A stretch of 64,000 nucleotides of DNA from Pseudomonadota bacterium (GTDB lineage: Bacteria > Desulfobacterota > Syntrophobacteria > Syntrophobacterales > Syntrophobacteraceae). Below are positions 52,693 through 61,894 of the stretch, piece after piece (position 1 is the first letter of the stretch; each line of letters opens with the position of its first letter). Made by a program: the position numbers and the translations under genes. The stretch covers positions 1-64,000 of the forward strand of contig JAEZHY010000167.1 of NCBI GenBank assembly GCA_023416335.1, read 5' to 3'. The notes below the pieces were generated by a model that was given only the letters and a program-made list of their open reading frames with translations, did no database searches and was not told the DNA's origin.

Positions 52693-55600
52693 CTATCTCA
52701 AACAAGAGGGCTCACCTCTGAGGGGTGCATTGACTTTAGTGGAAATCGCCTCAAGTGATTGTTGTATTTTAGCAGCCAGCTTTAAATCATTGAGTTTTCG
52801 CGCGATCTGCTCGGCCTGGCTCAACAGGTTCATTGCCAGGGCAGGGTTTCGGGTTTCGATAAACAACCTCGCAGCCTCCATCAACACGTCCAGGACAAAA
52901 GGTTGATTATCGATCGACCTCATTTCCCGCACCGCTTCCAGGAGCACTTTTGTCGCCGCCTCAGACTGCCTGAGTTGAACCAGGTTTCTTGCCGTCCCCA
53001 TAAGAACCATGACCGGCACGGCATACTGGTAATACTTCATCAGATTTTCCGTTTTCTCCTGTGCACTTACACTCAAACCCTGAGCGAACAGCGGAATCCC
53101 CTTGAATCTCTCCGGGAGTGCTTTTTCATATGCCCAAGCTATCCTGAGGCGGCTTTCCCGGGATTGATAGTCCATTCCCCCGTCATCCGGACTTCTGCGG
53201 AACCAGAAGAGAGGTTTTGGAACCACTTCGAGTCTGGCTCCCGCTATCTGTGCCTTTGCAAGGAAACTTTGCATATCGAACCCATGGTAAGGGGGTGCAT
53301 CGGTTCCTCCCGAAACCAGGAACACGTCCCGGCGGACCAGGATCCCGGCAGCTCCGAAGGCATTCCACAACAGGCCTGAAGCCGGCGAACCGCCCAGGGG
53401 CAGCCAACGTTTCAACTTCGGCGATGTACCCTCCGGGGAAGCGCCCGAGAAAACATCGACCGGCGCTGAAACGATGTCGGCCCCGGAGATTTCCACAGCA
53501 TTCAGGAGCGTGGCTACTGCCCCTTTTTTTGGAATAACATCCGTATTCATGAACAGCAGATATGTGCCGCTCGCTTTTGTGGCTGCAACTGGATAAAAAT
53601 CCTCTTCTCCGTAAGCCTGCAAAATCTTTATCGGCCGACTGCAAAGCATCGAAGCGGATTCCGGATCTTTATACCGCCCTATGACTTCACTCGCATCCCC
53701 CCCGTAATCGGCCAGGATAATTTCGATCTCCGGGTAGTCCTGGTATCCAATCGATCGGATCGTCTCCTCCAGGAAAGCCGGATCGCCTTTGTGACTCAGA
53801 CAGATGGTCACAAGCGGATTTGAAAAGGAAGGAACAACGTCTTCCTTCGAGCTGATCTGGTCCGCCGGGAAGAGGTCCTCGTGCCATTTTATCCATGCCT
53901 TTTCATTGGCTTCAATTTCGACTGCAGGCCGCGCAATTCGGATGCCGTGAGTAAAGACGGTTTTCAGCTTTTGGGCTAATCCACCGGCGGACCAGTCAAA
54001 GCAAATTTCTTTTTCATCTTCGGGGGCTATGAGTTCCGGAATTCCTCCGGTCTTGCTCGCAAGGAAAGGTATCCTGCCCCCAAGACACTCAAGGACGGTA
54101 TTAGGTGAGTTATCGACAGGCGATGCCATGACAGCGACCCGCCCCGGTTGATGGAGGTAGTCTATCGCCCGCGGCTGGTCGAAGTCGCTGATTATCTGCC
54201 GGAAAAACGGCCACTTCTCTGCCCTCTCGCTGATGAATTCCTTGCTGCTTTTGCCCATTACTTCTGCGTGTCTTCCCATGAAGCAGACTCTTAACTCGCT
54301 CATCCGCGGGTCTTCAGAGAGGAGGTCCAAAGCATCGCAGAAGAGTACGAGGCCTTTCCGCGTCTCAAGGCGGCCGAAAAAGACGACCTCATTCACATGG
54401 TGGAACTCATCCGGAGTCTTATCCGCTGTGGCGGAACGGGCGGAGTATGGCAGGATGTACTGTTGAACGAAGCACGACTTGGGTAGGGTCCAGTTATTCT
54501 TCCGCATCCAGTTCAGGAGATAATGGCTGGGACTCCAGACGACATCGGAGGAAGAAACGCTTACCCGTTCGATATGATCCAGCCCCAGGTCGTCAACCTG
54601 ATTTACAAATTCGCGATTAGCCTCCCGTATCCACATGGTTGGGCTATGAGTTCCCGTGCAAAGAAGAGTCTTCCCAAAATCCAGGCCTTGCTTCTTGGCA
54701 AGAAAGCAGTAGTAACCCGGCCCCATCATCTCGGTGAAATGCACCACATCGAAGTCCCTCTCGCGGAGCCACTCATAAACTCTAAATGCACCGATGAGGT
54801 ACCATGCGGCAGCGGCATCGAATTCTTCCGAGCCATCCGGCAACGGCACAAAAGTAATTCCTTTCCTGGCATAGTGAGTTTCCCAGAACTCGATAGATTC
54901 TTTCTCGCAGTATCGCCCCCTTGTGTAGAGCAGCGTGACATCATGGCCCGCCGCTGCGAGTGCATCTCCCAGCGAGGTACAAGCGGTCCCTATACCGCCG
55001 TTGCGGTACGGGCCGATGAATTCCGGGCTGACGATACAGATCCTGATTCGTTTCTTCAGGCCTTCCAGACCGGCACCGTTCAAAGGCAACGCAGGAAATG
55101 TTACCAGGGCGACATCGTTAGGATGAAAGGTGGAATCGCCTTTACTCTGCAATCTGCGCAGCCCCTGAATTTCATCCGCATGAACCTGGAGTTCTCTCTC
55201 TTTCTCGGAGATAAAACCGCGCCACATGCTCCCATACTCGGATGTTTCCGCAAACGTGCGCTTTATCTCGTCAATTTCCGCGGGGATAGACGAAGTCGCC
55301 GCGCCCCTGGAGAGTGCCGCATAAAGCTTTTCCACCAGCGGGAAACAAGCTGCGTTTTCGTTGTCATCATGATGCCGCAGCCCGGCCTGGACAACTGATT
55401 CAAGTTTTTCCGAGATCGTGCTCATTTGGGATCGCGGCAGATCGAGGGCTGTCAGCAAAGATTCTGCCTGTAACCGCCTGTTCCGGAACCAGAGGTCATA
55501 GTCCACGATGGCTCGTAGCTTCTCTCCGGAATAGGTCAGTGCGTCAATATTGGTTTTCAGCCAGAGCAATTGCGCATGAGATGCAGAGAGATTATTGCGT

Positions 55601-56073
55601 TTCTTGAGCGAAGCAGCGACAGAAGCGGGGTGCCGAATAGCGAGGAGGCAAACGGGATCCACTCCGAGTTCATTAAGTATTTCATCCCACAGCGGCAACA
55701 AAACTGCAGTTCGGGGATCTTTCACTGCGAAAATGCTGTCTGTGCGCTCGACTTCCTTCCGGATTATCTCCACCAGTTCATGCCGCAACGACTGTATTTC
55801 CGGACGGCTCATCCATCCCTCCGGAAGCGGGAGGGCGAGGCTTGGATCATCCCAGGTCAGGTTCAGCGCTTTGAGTATCTTTTCGTGGATCGTGAGAATG
55901 CTTTTGCTCTCCCAGTAGCCTGACTCGTTCCATTCATCAGGCGCCATGAGATCCGTTCCCAGGTTGAATCCCAGTTCGCTCAGCAAATTTGCCAGCAGCG
56001 ATGTTCCGCTTCTGTGCATCCCCAAAATCAAAACTATTCGGCGCATTTCACCTGTTCCCCCCGATGGACGCAT
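52693..56073 (-). CDS. Sulfotransferase-GT4-GT2 fusion protein
   Basis: 1126 residues. The N-terminus (about 10-240) is a sulfotransferase-family domain with the 5'-phosphosulfate-binding loop LGMHRSGTSLLANLL and a later KDPRTAVLLPLW with IRHPASVAASL. A GT4 module follows (about 345-735, ICIVSPEFIGPYRNGGIGTA, FGRLETRKGLVLF) and then a GT-A family 2 module (about 755-985, VTICLSHKGDPAFLEETIRS, LLFMNTDVIPK with the DxD-like NTD). A helical TPR-like C-terminus ends the chain (about 1000-1120). AGAGAGG before the ATG supports the start. Its GT4, GT2 and C-terminal parts are paralogous to the 799-residue protein at 58243. Confidence 0.9.
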   Translation of the reverse strand: MRPSGGTGEMRRIVLILGMHRSGTSLLANLLSELGFNLGTDLMAPDEWNESGYWESKSILTIHEKILKALNLTWDDPSLALPLPEGWMSRPEIQSLRHELVEIIRKEVERTDSIFAVKDPRTAVLLPLWDEILNELGVDPVCLLAIRHPASVAASLKKRNNLSASHAQLLWLKTNIDALTYSGEKLRAIVDYDLWFRNRRLQAESLLTALDLPRSQMSTISEKLESVVQAGLRHHDDNENAACFPLVEKLYAALSRGAATSSIPAEIDEIKRTFAETSEYGSMWRGFISEKERELQVHADEIQGLRRLQSKGDSTFHPNDVALVTFPALPLNGAGLEGLKKRIRICIVSPEFIGPYRNGGIGTACTSLGDALAAAGHDVTLLYTRGRYCEKESIEFWETHYARKGITFVPLPDGSEEFDAAAAWYLIGAFRVYEWLRERDFDVVHFTEMMGPGYYCFLAKKQGLDFGKTLLCTGTHSPTMWIREANREFVNQVDDLGLDHIERVSVSSSDVVWSPSHYLLNWMRKNNWTLPKSCFVQQYILPYSARSATADKTPDEFHHVNEVVFFGRLETRKGLVLFCDALDLLSEDPRMSELRVCFMGRHAEVMGKSSKEFISERAEKWPFFRQIISDFDQPRAIDYLHQPGRVAVMASPVDNSPNTVLECLGGRIPFLASKTGGIPELIAPEDEKEICFDWSAGGLAQKLKTVFTHGIRIARPAVEIEANEKAWIKWHEDLFPADQISSKEDVVPSFSNPLVTICLSHKGDPAFLEETIRSIGYQDYPEIEIILADYGGDASEVIGRYKDPESASMLCSRPIKILQAYGEEDFYPVAATKASGTYLLFMNTDVIPKKGAVATLLNAVEISGADIVSAPVDVFSGASPEGTSPKLKRWLPLGGSPASGLLWNAFGAAGILVRRDVFLVSGGTDAPPYHGFDMQSFLAKAQIAGARLEVVPKPLFWFRRSPDDGGMDYQSRESRLRIAWAYEKALPERFKGIPLFAQGLSVSAQEKTENLMKYYQYAVPVMVLMGTARNLVQLRQSEAATKVLLEAVREMRSIDNQPFVLDVLMEAARLFIETRNPALAMNLLSQAEQIARKLNDLKLAAKIQQSLEAISTKVNAPLRGEPSCLR

Positions 56074-56123
56074 CGATCAATCCTCTCTATGAGTCCTGCA
56101 ACCAAAATGTATTCGATAAGATC

Positions 56124-57827
56124 TCACTCCAGATCTTCATAATGTCTGGAAATTGCCACGAAATGAAAGCCTTGATCCGGAGTCTCGCGATAGTCGGCCT
56201 GATATAGCGGAGACGCTCCGTTTCCCCTCGGGTAATCACAATAATCGAAAAAACTGCTGTCTAGCTGAACAAAGCCGTTTCGGATGAACTCCTGTTCCCA
56301 CCAGCGTCTATCTTGGACTGTGAGATGATAGGCTCCCCCATTGGGGCAATTACCGGAAGGACGGGTACTGATCGATCCCGTAAAGAGACCGCGCGGCTTC
56401 AGATGCTTTCTCACGTTTGAAAAGAGTTGCGGAAGATCGGAGGCAGAAAGATGTTCCAGCACCTCCCAGCACATGATCAAGTCGAACAAAATTCGTTCGC
56501 TGCGTTCTTTCTCAACAAGATCGAAAGGTTTGCTGATGTCGCACGTAAAAAGGTTGTTCCGCAATTGGCGCCACTCTGCCCGCAGCCTTTTGGCCGAATA
56601 ATCGCTGCCCTCGAGACCTATTGCACAATGTCCCCGCAGAGAGAAATCAAAAACCAGCCCTCCTCCGGAACATCCCAAATCGAGAACGTTCAGGGGGCTC
56701 CCGAGGATCTGCTCGCATTTTTGAACGAAATTGGGCGCGCGGGTATTATCCCGAGCTGTGCCATGCGGAAACAGATGATCATTGCTTGTGATAGCAACCG
56801 GGTTATCAGTGACAAGCCGGACGCCAATCGGTGGCGCGAGCGGTGTTAACCTCCCCAACAGTTCGACAAGGTCGTGGTATTGAATTTCCGCGGAGAATGA
56901 AGAGTTCTCAAAGCATGTCGATATAAGAGTGGAGAGTTCATCTTTTACAGAATCGATTTTCTTCTCGATCGAGCTGATTCCTCTTGTTTCAGTCTCGGGC
57001 GGCGTTACCGATTTTGTTCGCCCCTCATCATTTCGACAGGCACCTTCGTCCGTTTGCCCCGAAGCAGAAAAGGCAGAAAATATATCACTGAAGAGATCTT
57101 TTTCATGAACGGCATCAATTTCACTCAGAGTTGAGCGATTATTCTGTCTCATCCGCTCCAGGATGGTCAAAAGTATTTTTTGAAGAACCGGTGTGCTCTC
57201 AGTAAGACGGCTGAGTCTGGAAAACATGTTAGGCAGAGCGTTCGCGCCGGCATCAAGCACCATGGAGGTCATTCCGTCCCACAACGGCAAGGGAGATTTC
57301 ATCTCGGCAAGTCTTGCCCGATCGGGAAATACGCCATTCTCCAGTCCAAAGGCCCGCCTGTGCGTCAGTGCCAGTTTTTCCCAGTTGGCAATCAAAGAAA
57401 TGCACATCGCATTTCCCTTTTCAACCGGAGAGCCGAAATCCGCATATGTGTCGCAAATGGAAACAAGCCAGCGGGTGTTCAGGCAACTGCAGAGATCTTC
57501 CAAATGCTGCTCGATTTCCCCGACAAAATATGGCCAATCGTCGTGCGAGCGCCGGCGCAGACGAATAATCCTGTGTTTGAGCCTGGAAAAAATACAGTGG
57601 ACTGCGTCTCCCAATTCCTGAGAAGAAACCATGCAGGGCTCTTTTATAGATTCCAGTGAATGGAGACAATCACCTAGAGTCCGGTGTTCCGGCAAAGTGC
57701 AATGAATCTTCTGATTCACCCGAATTATCCTTTCAAGTATTCTTCGCTTTTGATGGCTCTTTAATCCAGAGCAAGAATTGGACCAAGGAAGCTTCCCAGT
57801 GGCACTTACCGTCTGTCCTCGCGCCAA
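56124..57827 (-). CDS. Large protein with C-terminal SAM methyltransferase domain
   Basis: 567 residues from a TTG start after GAGGAAG; the start is uncertain. The C-terminal third (about 385-560) is a class I methyltransferase: NVLDLGCSGGGLVFDFSL, LEGSDYSAKRL, FDLIMCWEVLEHL and SISTRPSGNCPNG. The N-terminal 380 residues are largely helical, rich in charged residues, and I do not recognise them. It lies just upstream of the sulfotransferase fusion on the same strand, 50 bases apart, so the pair is probably cotranscribed and acts on the same glycan. Confidence 0.82.
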   Translation of the reverse strand: MARGQTVSATGKLPWSNSCSGLKSHQKRRILERIIRVNQKIHCTLPEHRTLGDCLHSLESIKEPCMVSSQELGDAVHCIFSRLKHRIIRLRRRSHDDWPYFVGEIEQHLEDLCSCLNTRWLVSICDTYADFGSPVEKGNAMCISLIANWEKLALTHRRAFGLENGVFPDRARLAEMKSPLPLWDGMTSMVLDAGANALPNMFSRLSRLTESTPVLQKILLTILERMRQNNRSTLSEIDAVHEKDLFSDIFSAFSASGQTDEGACRNDEGRTKSVTPPETETRGISSIEKKIDSVKDELSTLISTCFENSSFSAEIQYHDLVELLGRLTPLAPPIGVRLVTDNPVAITSNDHLFPHGTARDNTRAPNFVQKCEQILGSPLNVLDLGCSGGGLVFDFSLRGHCAIGLEGSDYSAKRLRAEWRQLRNNLFTCDISKPFDLVEKERSERILFDLIMCWEVLEHLSASDLPQLFSNVRKHLKPRGLFTGSISTRPSGNCPNGGAYHLTVQDRRWWEQEFIRNGFVQLDSSFFDYCDYPRGNGASPLYQADYRETPDQGFHFVAISRHYEDLE

Positions 57828-58242
57828 CAGGGATGCTTCCTCTCATTGCGCGTTATTTACTCACAACAGGCGGCGGCACTCTCCGATCACACTTGGCGTG
57901 AAACCGGCATTCAACCCGCCAACAAGCTCGAAATCACCGTCAAATCGATGACGGTCGAGAAAAATGGAACTCAGCGAAGACAAGGTCACAACGGCAGATC
58001 TTTATGTTGTCGCTCCCGCATTATCCGAACGCCGGGTGCGCAAAAGAACAGCACATCGTGACGAATCGCACTCATCAACCCACTTGCCGTGCAATAATCT
58101 CAGATGAACCTCTGGCTCATATTTTGCTTAATAACGATGTGAGGCTCCCGGGCATTATCACGCTATTTAATAAAGGCCGATCCGACTGATAAGCCCGACA
58201 ATCAATTCCGAACCCACATGGAAAGGACTCGTTAGGATATAA
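57828..58242. other. Intergenic region between divergent glycan genes
   Basis: 415 bases separating divergent transcription units. No repeat or RNA gene seen; promoters for both directions should lie here but I could not assign them. Confidence 0.3.
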
Positions 58243-60642
58243 GTGATCCGTAAATCAACACCCTCGAACAGAATTGAACCAGCCAGGCAGCCATTCCCAC
58301 TCCTGCCCCTTCGGGATACTGTGTCTTCAAATTCCCTTCCCTTCTCGAAGCGTATCTGTATCGCCGGCTTCGGGCTTGCCGGTCACACACCGGACGATAA
58401 AGAAGGAAGAGCATTCACCGCACTGGCCGAAACACTCGCCGCTGCGGGACATGAAGTTACGCTCCTCGATCTCGACTGCCAATCCGATGATAACCGAAGG
58501 CTCGTCGAGTGGGCGGCGGGATTTGCCCACAGGCGCGTACGATTCCTTTCGCTGCCCGAACCACGGTCGTTGAGACTCTCCGGAGGCAGGCATTCAATTG
58601 TCGCTTACCGTGTTTATCTCTGGCTGAAAGAGCAGGCTTTCGACATCGTCCATTTCCCTGAATGGAAAGGACCGGGCCACTATTGCCTGCTCGCAAAGCA
58701 CCAGGGGCTCGCATTCGCCAAAACGCTTTTCTGCGTGCAGGCTCACGGGCCGAGTTGGTGGCGCAAGTCGGTCGATTCGGAATATATGGAGTGTATCGAG
58801 GACCTCGAACTCAGCTTTCTCGAACAAGAGAGTGTGCGGTTGGCGGACGTCCTGGTGAGCGGGTCCGAATATCTTCTCAACTGGATGCTCGAAGAGAAGT
58901 GGAAGCTTCCCGAACGGACCTATGTGCGGCAGTTCCCTGTGACGCGAGACATGAACGGGCCTGTCGAGATGCGGGATTCGGGACCCCGCGCAGTTGAAGA
59001 ATTCGTTTTCCTCGGCAGCCTCGAACAGCGTTGCGGATTGGCGCTCTTTTGCGACGCGCTCGATCGGATGCGATCAAAGCCTCTCCGGTTCAGGGTTACC
59101 TTCATGGGGAATCCCGGAACCGTCTCCGGTCAACCAAGCGGGAATTACATAAAAGAGAGATCCCGCAATTGGCCCTGGCCGGTGCGGATTCTCACGGACC
59201 TCGATCGCCAGGCGAAGCTGGACTACCTGAGGGGGCCGGGAATACTGGCCGTGATACCCTCTTTGGCAGACAATCTTCCCGATTCGGTACGGGAATGCCT
59301 GAATTCCGGGGCGCCGTTCATCGCGTCAAATATAGGCGGCATACCGGAAATGATCGCGAAGGAGGATGTCGAGAGGACATGCTTTCCGCTCAGGAGCGCG
59401 GTCCTGGCGGAAAAGCTCGAACAGGCGCTCAGGATCGGAGCCCGGCCGGCTCGGCCTGCATTCGATATTCGCGAAAACGAGACAGCCTGGGTTTCCTGGC
59501 ACAACCGGTTGGATTGCATGCCGCAAACACATGCTCCTGCATCAGAAGAAAGATTCACTCCTCTCGTCAGCGTCTGCATTCCCCACCGCAACAGGCATTA
59601 CATGCTGGATAGGGCGATAGGGTCGATCCTTGCCCAGGACTATACCAACTACGAAATCATCGTAGTCGATGACGGCAGCGATCAACCTGAGACTCTGGCA
59701 TACCTGAAAAACCTCGAAGTCGATTTCGCCGCGCGGGGCTGGTCGGTCTTGAAACAGGAAAACCGCTTTCCCGGCGCCGCCCGCAACCTTGCCGTTCGAC
59801 ATGCACGAGGGGATTACATTTTCTTCATGGATGACGACAACCTGGCCAAGCCCCACGAACTCTCGACTTTCCTGGCCGTCGCGCAAAAGACGGGAGCTTC
59901 TATTTTGACGTGCCTGCTCGATATTTTCGCGGAGGACTCGCCTGAACAGGCGGGGAGTGACGGCAGGAGGATGCTTTTCCTGGGGCCGGCAGCTTCCGTT
60001 GGAATATTTGAAAACGGCTTTGGGGACTCGAACTCGCTCATAAAACGGGAAGTTTTCGACAAGATCGGGGGGTTCCATGAAATCTACGGGGTCAATCACG
60101 AAGACAGGGAACTTTTTGCACGTGCCGTTCTGAACGGCATCCATATGGAAGTCATACCGGAAGCCTTGGTGTGGTACCGTGAGTCCGCGGGCGGCGTAAA
60201 CAACTGCACCCCACTTCACGCAAACAATATGCGGGGGATTTTGCCTTACCTGGAAACGGTGCCGGACTGCCTGCGCGACCTGATCCGGACGGCACAGGGA
60301 ATGAGATACGCCAATGACAGGATGACCTCGCTCGCCGCACTCCTGAGCGAGGAACGCAGGCTCCAGCCTCTCATCGTTGCCGGAAAAACCCTGGCGGAAA
60401 TGGGCCAGCGCGAGGCTGCGATGAGCATCCTCAACAAAATCATGCAGGAACTCAAAACCATTCCTACTCCCGGTGTGGTCGTGGAAGCATTCATCGGAGC
60501 GGCAGAATTTCTCGCTCGGGTAAAAGAAACGGAACGGGCCAAAATATTCCTGCGGAATGCCTGCAAGCTTGCAGAAGAAACTCACAACCATTCGGCTGTA
60601 CTGAAAGCGAAGTCGCTGATACAATCACTTGGACTTGGATAA
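58243..60642 (+). CDS. GT4-GT2 fusion glycosyltransferase
   Basis: 799 residues from a GTG preceded by AGGA. A GT4 module (about 35-440) contains FDIVHFPEWKGPGHYCLLAK, LGSLEQRCGLALFCDAL and the ASNIGGIPEMIAKED donor region. A family 2 GT-A module (about 450-685) contains VSVCIPHRNRHYMLDRAIGS, VDDGSDQ and the metal-binding MDDDN. A helical C-terminus follows. The GT4 half is clearly paralogous to that of the 1126-residue protein (shared GPG-YC-LAK-QGL, SEYLLNWM and K-LP blocks), but the sulfotransferase domain is missing. It is followed 43 bases later by gmhA. Confidence 0.9.
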   Translation: MIRKSTPSNRIEPARQPFPLLPLRDTVSSNSLPFSKRICIAGFGLAGHTPDDKEGRAFTALAETLAAAGHEVTLLDLDCQSDDNRRLVEWAAGFAHRRVRFLSLPEPRSLRLSGGRHSIVAYRVYLWLKEQAFDIVHFPEWKGPGHYCLLAKHQGLAFAKTLFCVQAHGPSWWRKSVDSEYMECIEDLELSFLEQESVRLADVLVSGSEYLLNWMLEEKWKLPERTYVRQFPVTRDMNGPVEMRDSGPRAVEEFVFLGSLEQRCGLALFCDALDRMRSKPLRFRVTFMGNPGTVSGQPSGNYIKERSRNWPWPVRILTDLDRQAKLDYLRGPGILAVIPSLADNLPDSVRECLNSGAPFIASNIGGIPEMIAKEDVERTCFPLRSAVLAEKLEQALRIGARPARPAFDIRENETAWVSWHNRLDCMPQTHAPASEERFTPLVSVCIPHRNRHYMLDRAIGSILAQDYTNYEIIVVDDGSDQPETLAYLKNLEVDFAARGWSVLKQENRFPGAARNLAVRHARGDYIFFMDDDNLAKPHELSTFLAVAQKTGASILTCLLDIFAEDSPEQAGSDGRRMLFLGPAASVGIFENGFGDSNSLIKREVFDKIGGFHEIYGVNHEDRELFARAVLNGIHMEVIPEALVWYRESAGGVNNCTPLHANNMRGILPYLETVPDCLRDLIRTAQGMRYANDRMTSLAALLSEERRLQPLIVAGKTLAEMGQREAAMSILNKIMQELKTIPTPGVVVEAFIGAAEFLARVKETERAKIFLRNACKLAEETHNHSAVLKAKSLIQSLGLG

Positions 60643-60685
60643 GTCTCCGGAGCAATGTCCTTAACCAGATTGGAAGCACGTTCAG

Positions 60686-61318
60686 ATGAGCAGACTCAAG
60701 ATCCTTACGGAACAACATATATTCGAGAGCTTTGCCATTAAGGAAAAGGTCGCCGGAGCGTGTTGCACCGTTCTCCCCGAAATGGCACGCGCTGTAGCGG
60801 AGACTTTCTTCCGAAAAGGGCGGCTCTTTATTTTCGGCAACGGAGGAAGCGCAGCGGATGCGCAGCACATCGCAGCCGAATTCGTAAATCGCCTGAAGCG
60901 TGAACGCAATGCTTTGCCGGCTATGGCTCTTACCGTGGATACATCGATACTCACGAGTATCAGCAACGACTACCGGTTCGAAGATATATTTGTACGCCAA
61001 GTCTCTGCTTTCGGAAATCCGGGTGACATGGCGCTGGGCATCAGCACGAGCGGCCGCTCTCCCAATGTCCTCAAGGCACTTCGCTGGGCAAACGAAAACG
61101 GACTAGGAACTCTCGGTTTTGCAGGCCTGCCGGGAAGCGATATGAATGAATGCTGCAACAGCATCCTGAATATTCCTTCCACTTCAACCATGATCATACA
61201 GGAATGCCATATCATGGCAGGACACATATTATGTGCTCTAACGGAAGAGGTTCTTCTCGGACCAGTTGATGAAATCGACGGACACGTAGAAATACCTGCC
61301 GCTGCTGCACGACCCTGA
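60686..61318 (+). CDS. gmhA: SIS-domain phosphoheptose isomerase (GmhA-like)
   Basis: 210 residues with SIS motifs FGNGGSAADAQHIAAEFVNR, near residues 49-68, and LGISTSGRSPNVLKALRWAN. These match GmhA, which converts sedoheptulose 7-phosphate to D-glycero-D-manno-heptose 7-phosphate for LPS core or S-layer glycan heptose. DiaA is a close alternative, but the location after glycosyltransferases favours heptose synthesis. It is 43 bases after the GT4-GT2 gene. Confidence 0.9.
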   Translation: MSRLKILTEQHIFESFAIKEKVAGACCTVLPEMARAVAETFFRKGRLFIFGNGGSAADAQHIAAEFVNRLKRERNALPAMALTVDTSILTSISNDYRFEDIFVRQVSAFGNPGDMALGISTSGRSPNVLKALRWANENGLGTLGFAGLPGSDMNECCNSILNIPSTSTMIIQECHIMAGHILCALTEEVLLGPVDEIDGHVEIPAAAARP

Positions 61319-61894
61319 GTACTGCCCGGCAGCGTATTATAAGCACCCGAACTGAGTCTTTTTGCTGCATTACAGTATGTACTCCCAAATACTGTCCGCC
61401 TACCATAAAAAGTACGGTACTTACAGTATTTAAAAAAGAAAAAAATTTGGTAATCTACAATCAATGATTATCCCTCCTTAAAGTTTCTTTTTTAGTCCCC
61501 GTATCCATTCGCCCCGGAAAGCCAGGTCCCCCGCCCCTGGCTTTCTTCTTTTTTATCCCCGAGAACATTCTTCCATATATTCAAAAAAGTGCATCCACCC
61601 TTATTGTCCGGTTTATCCAAATGCATTTCAGTCGTCCAGGTCTTTTCCTCCCCTAACTGCCCTTGAGTACAGACGACGTCTTCCGGAGACCGGTACGACC
61701 CATCCCCTTATTGCGAACAATTCTCAAGAATTTTATAAATTTTCTCGTCTGGAATGCCGAATGTCTAAAAAATCAGCTTTCAATCGAATACTTCTCAATG
61801 CCAGAATAATTTTGGCCTGCTCTCAGGGGGAGAAGACCGCAAGAAAGCTGGGGCGTGACGGGGGAAATAAGTTATCCAGGACAGGAGTGCGCAG
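61319..61894. other. 576-bp intergenic region with an orphan terminator
   Basis: Three ACAGTAT half-sites (about 61372-61430, one inverted as ATACTGT) and a strong hairpin terminator at 61517-61556 lie well downstream of gmhA. The terminator either ends a long gmhA mRNA or a small RNA. The remaining 300 bases show no ORF with a good start. Confidence 0.4.
61517..61556 (+). terminator. Strong Rho-independent terminator
   Basis: GAAAGCCAGG (61517-61526) pairs perfectly with CCTGGCTTTC (61536-61545) around a 9-base loop, followed by TTCTTTTTTA. It is 200 bases downstream of the gmhA stop. Confidence 0.88.

Noticed and set aside
52514..52721. Two overlapping 63-codon ORFs between the methyltransferase and sulfotransferase genes
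   Set aside because: They lie on opposite strands, neither has a convincing ribosome site or homology; one might be a gene fragment but I cannot support it.
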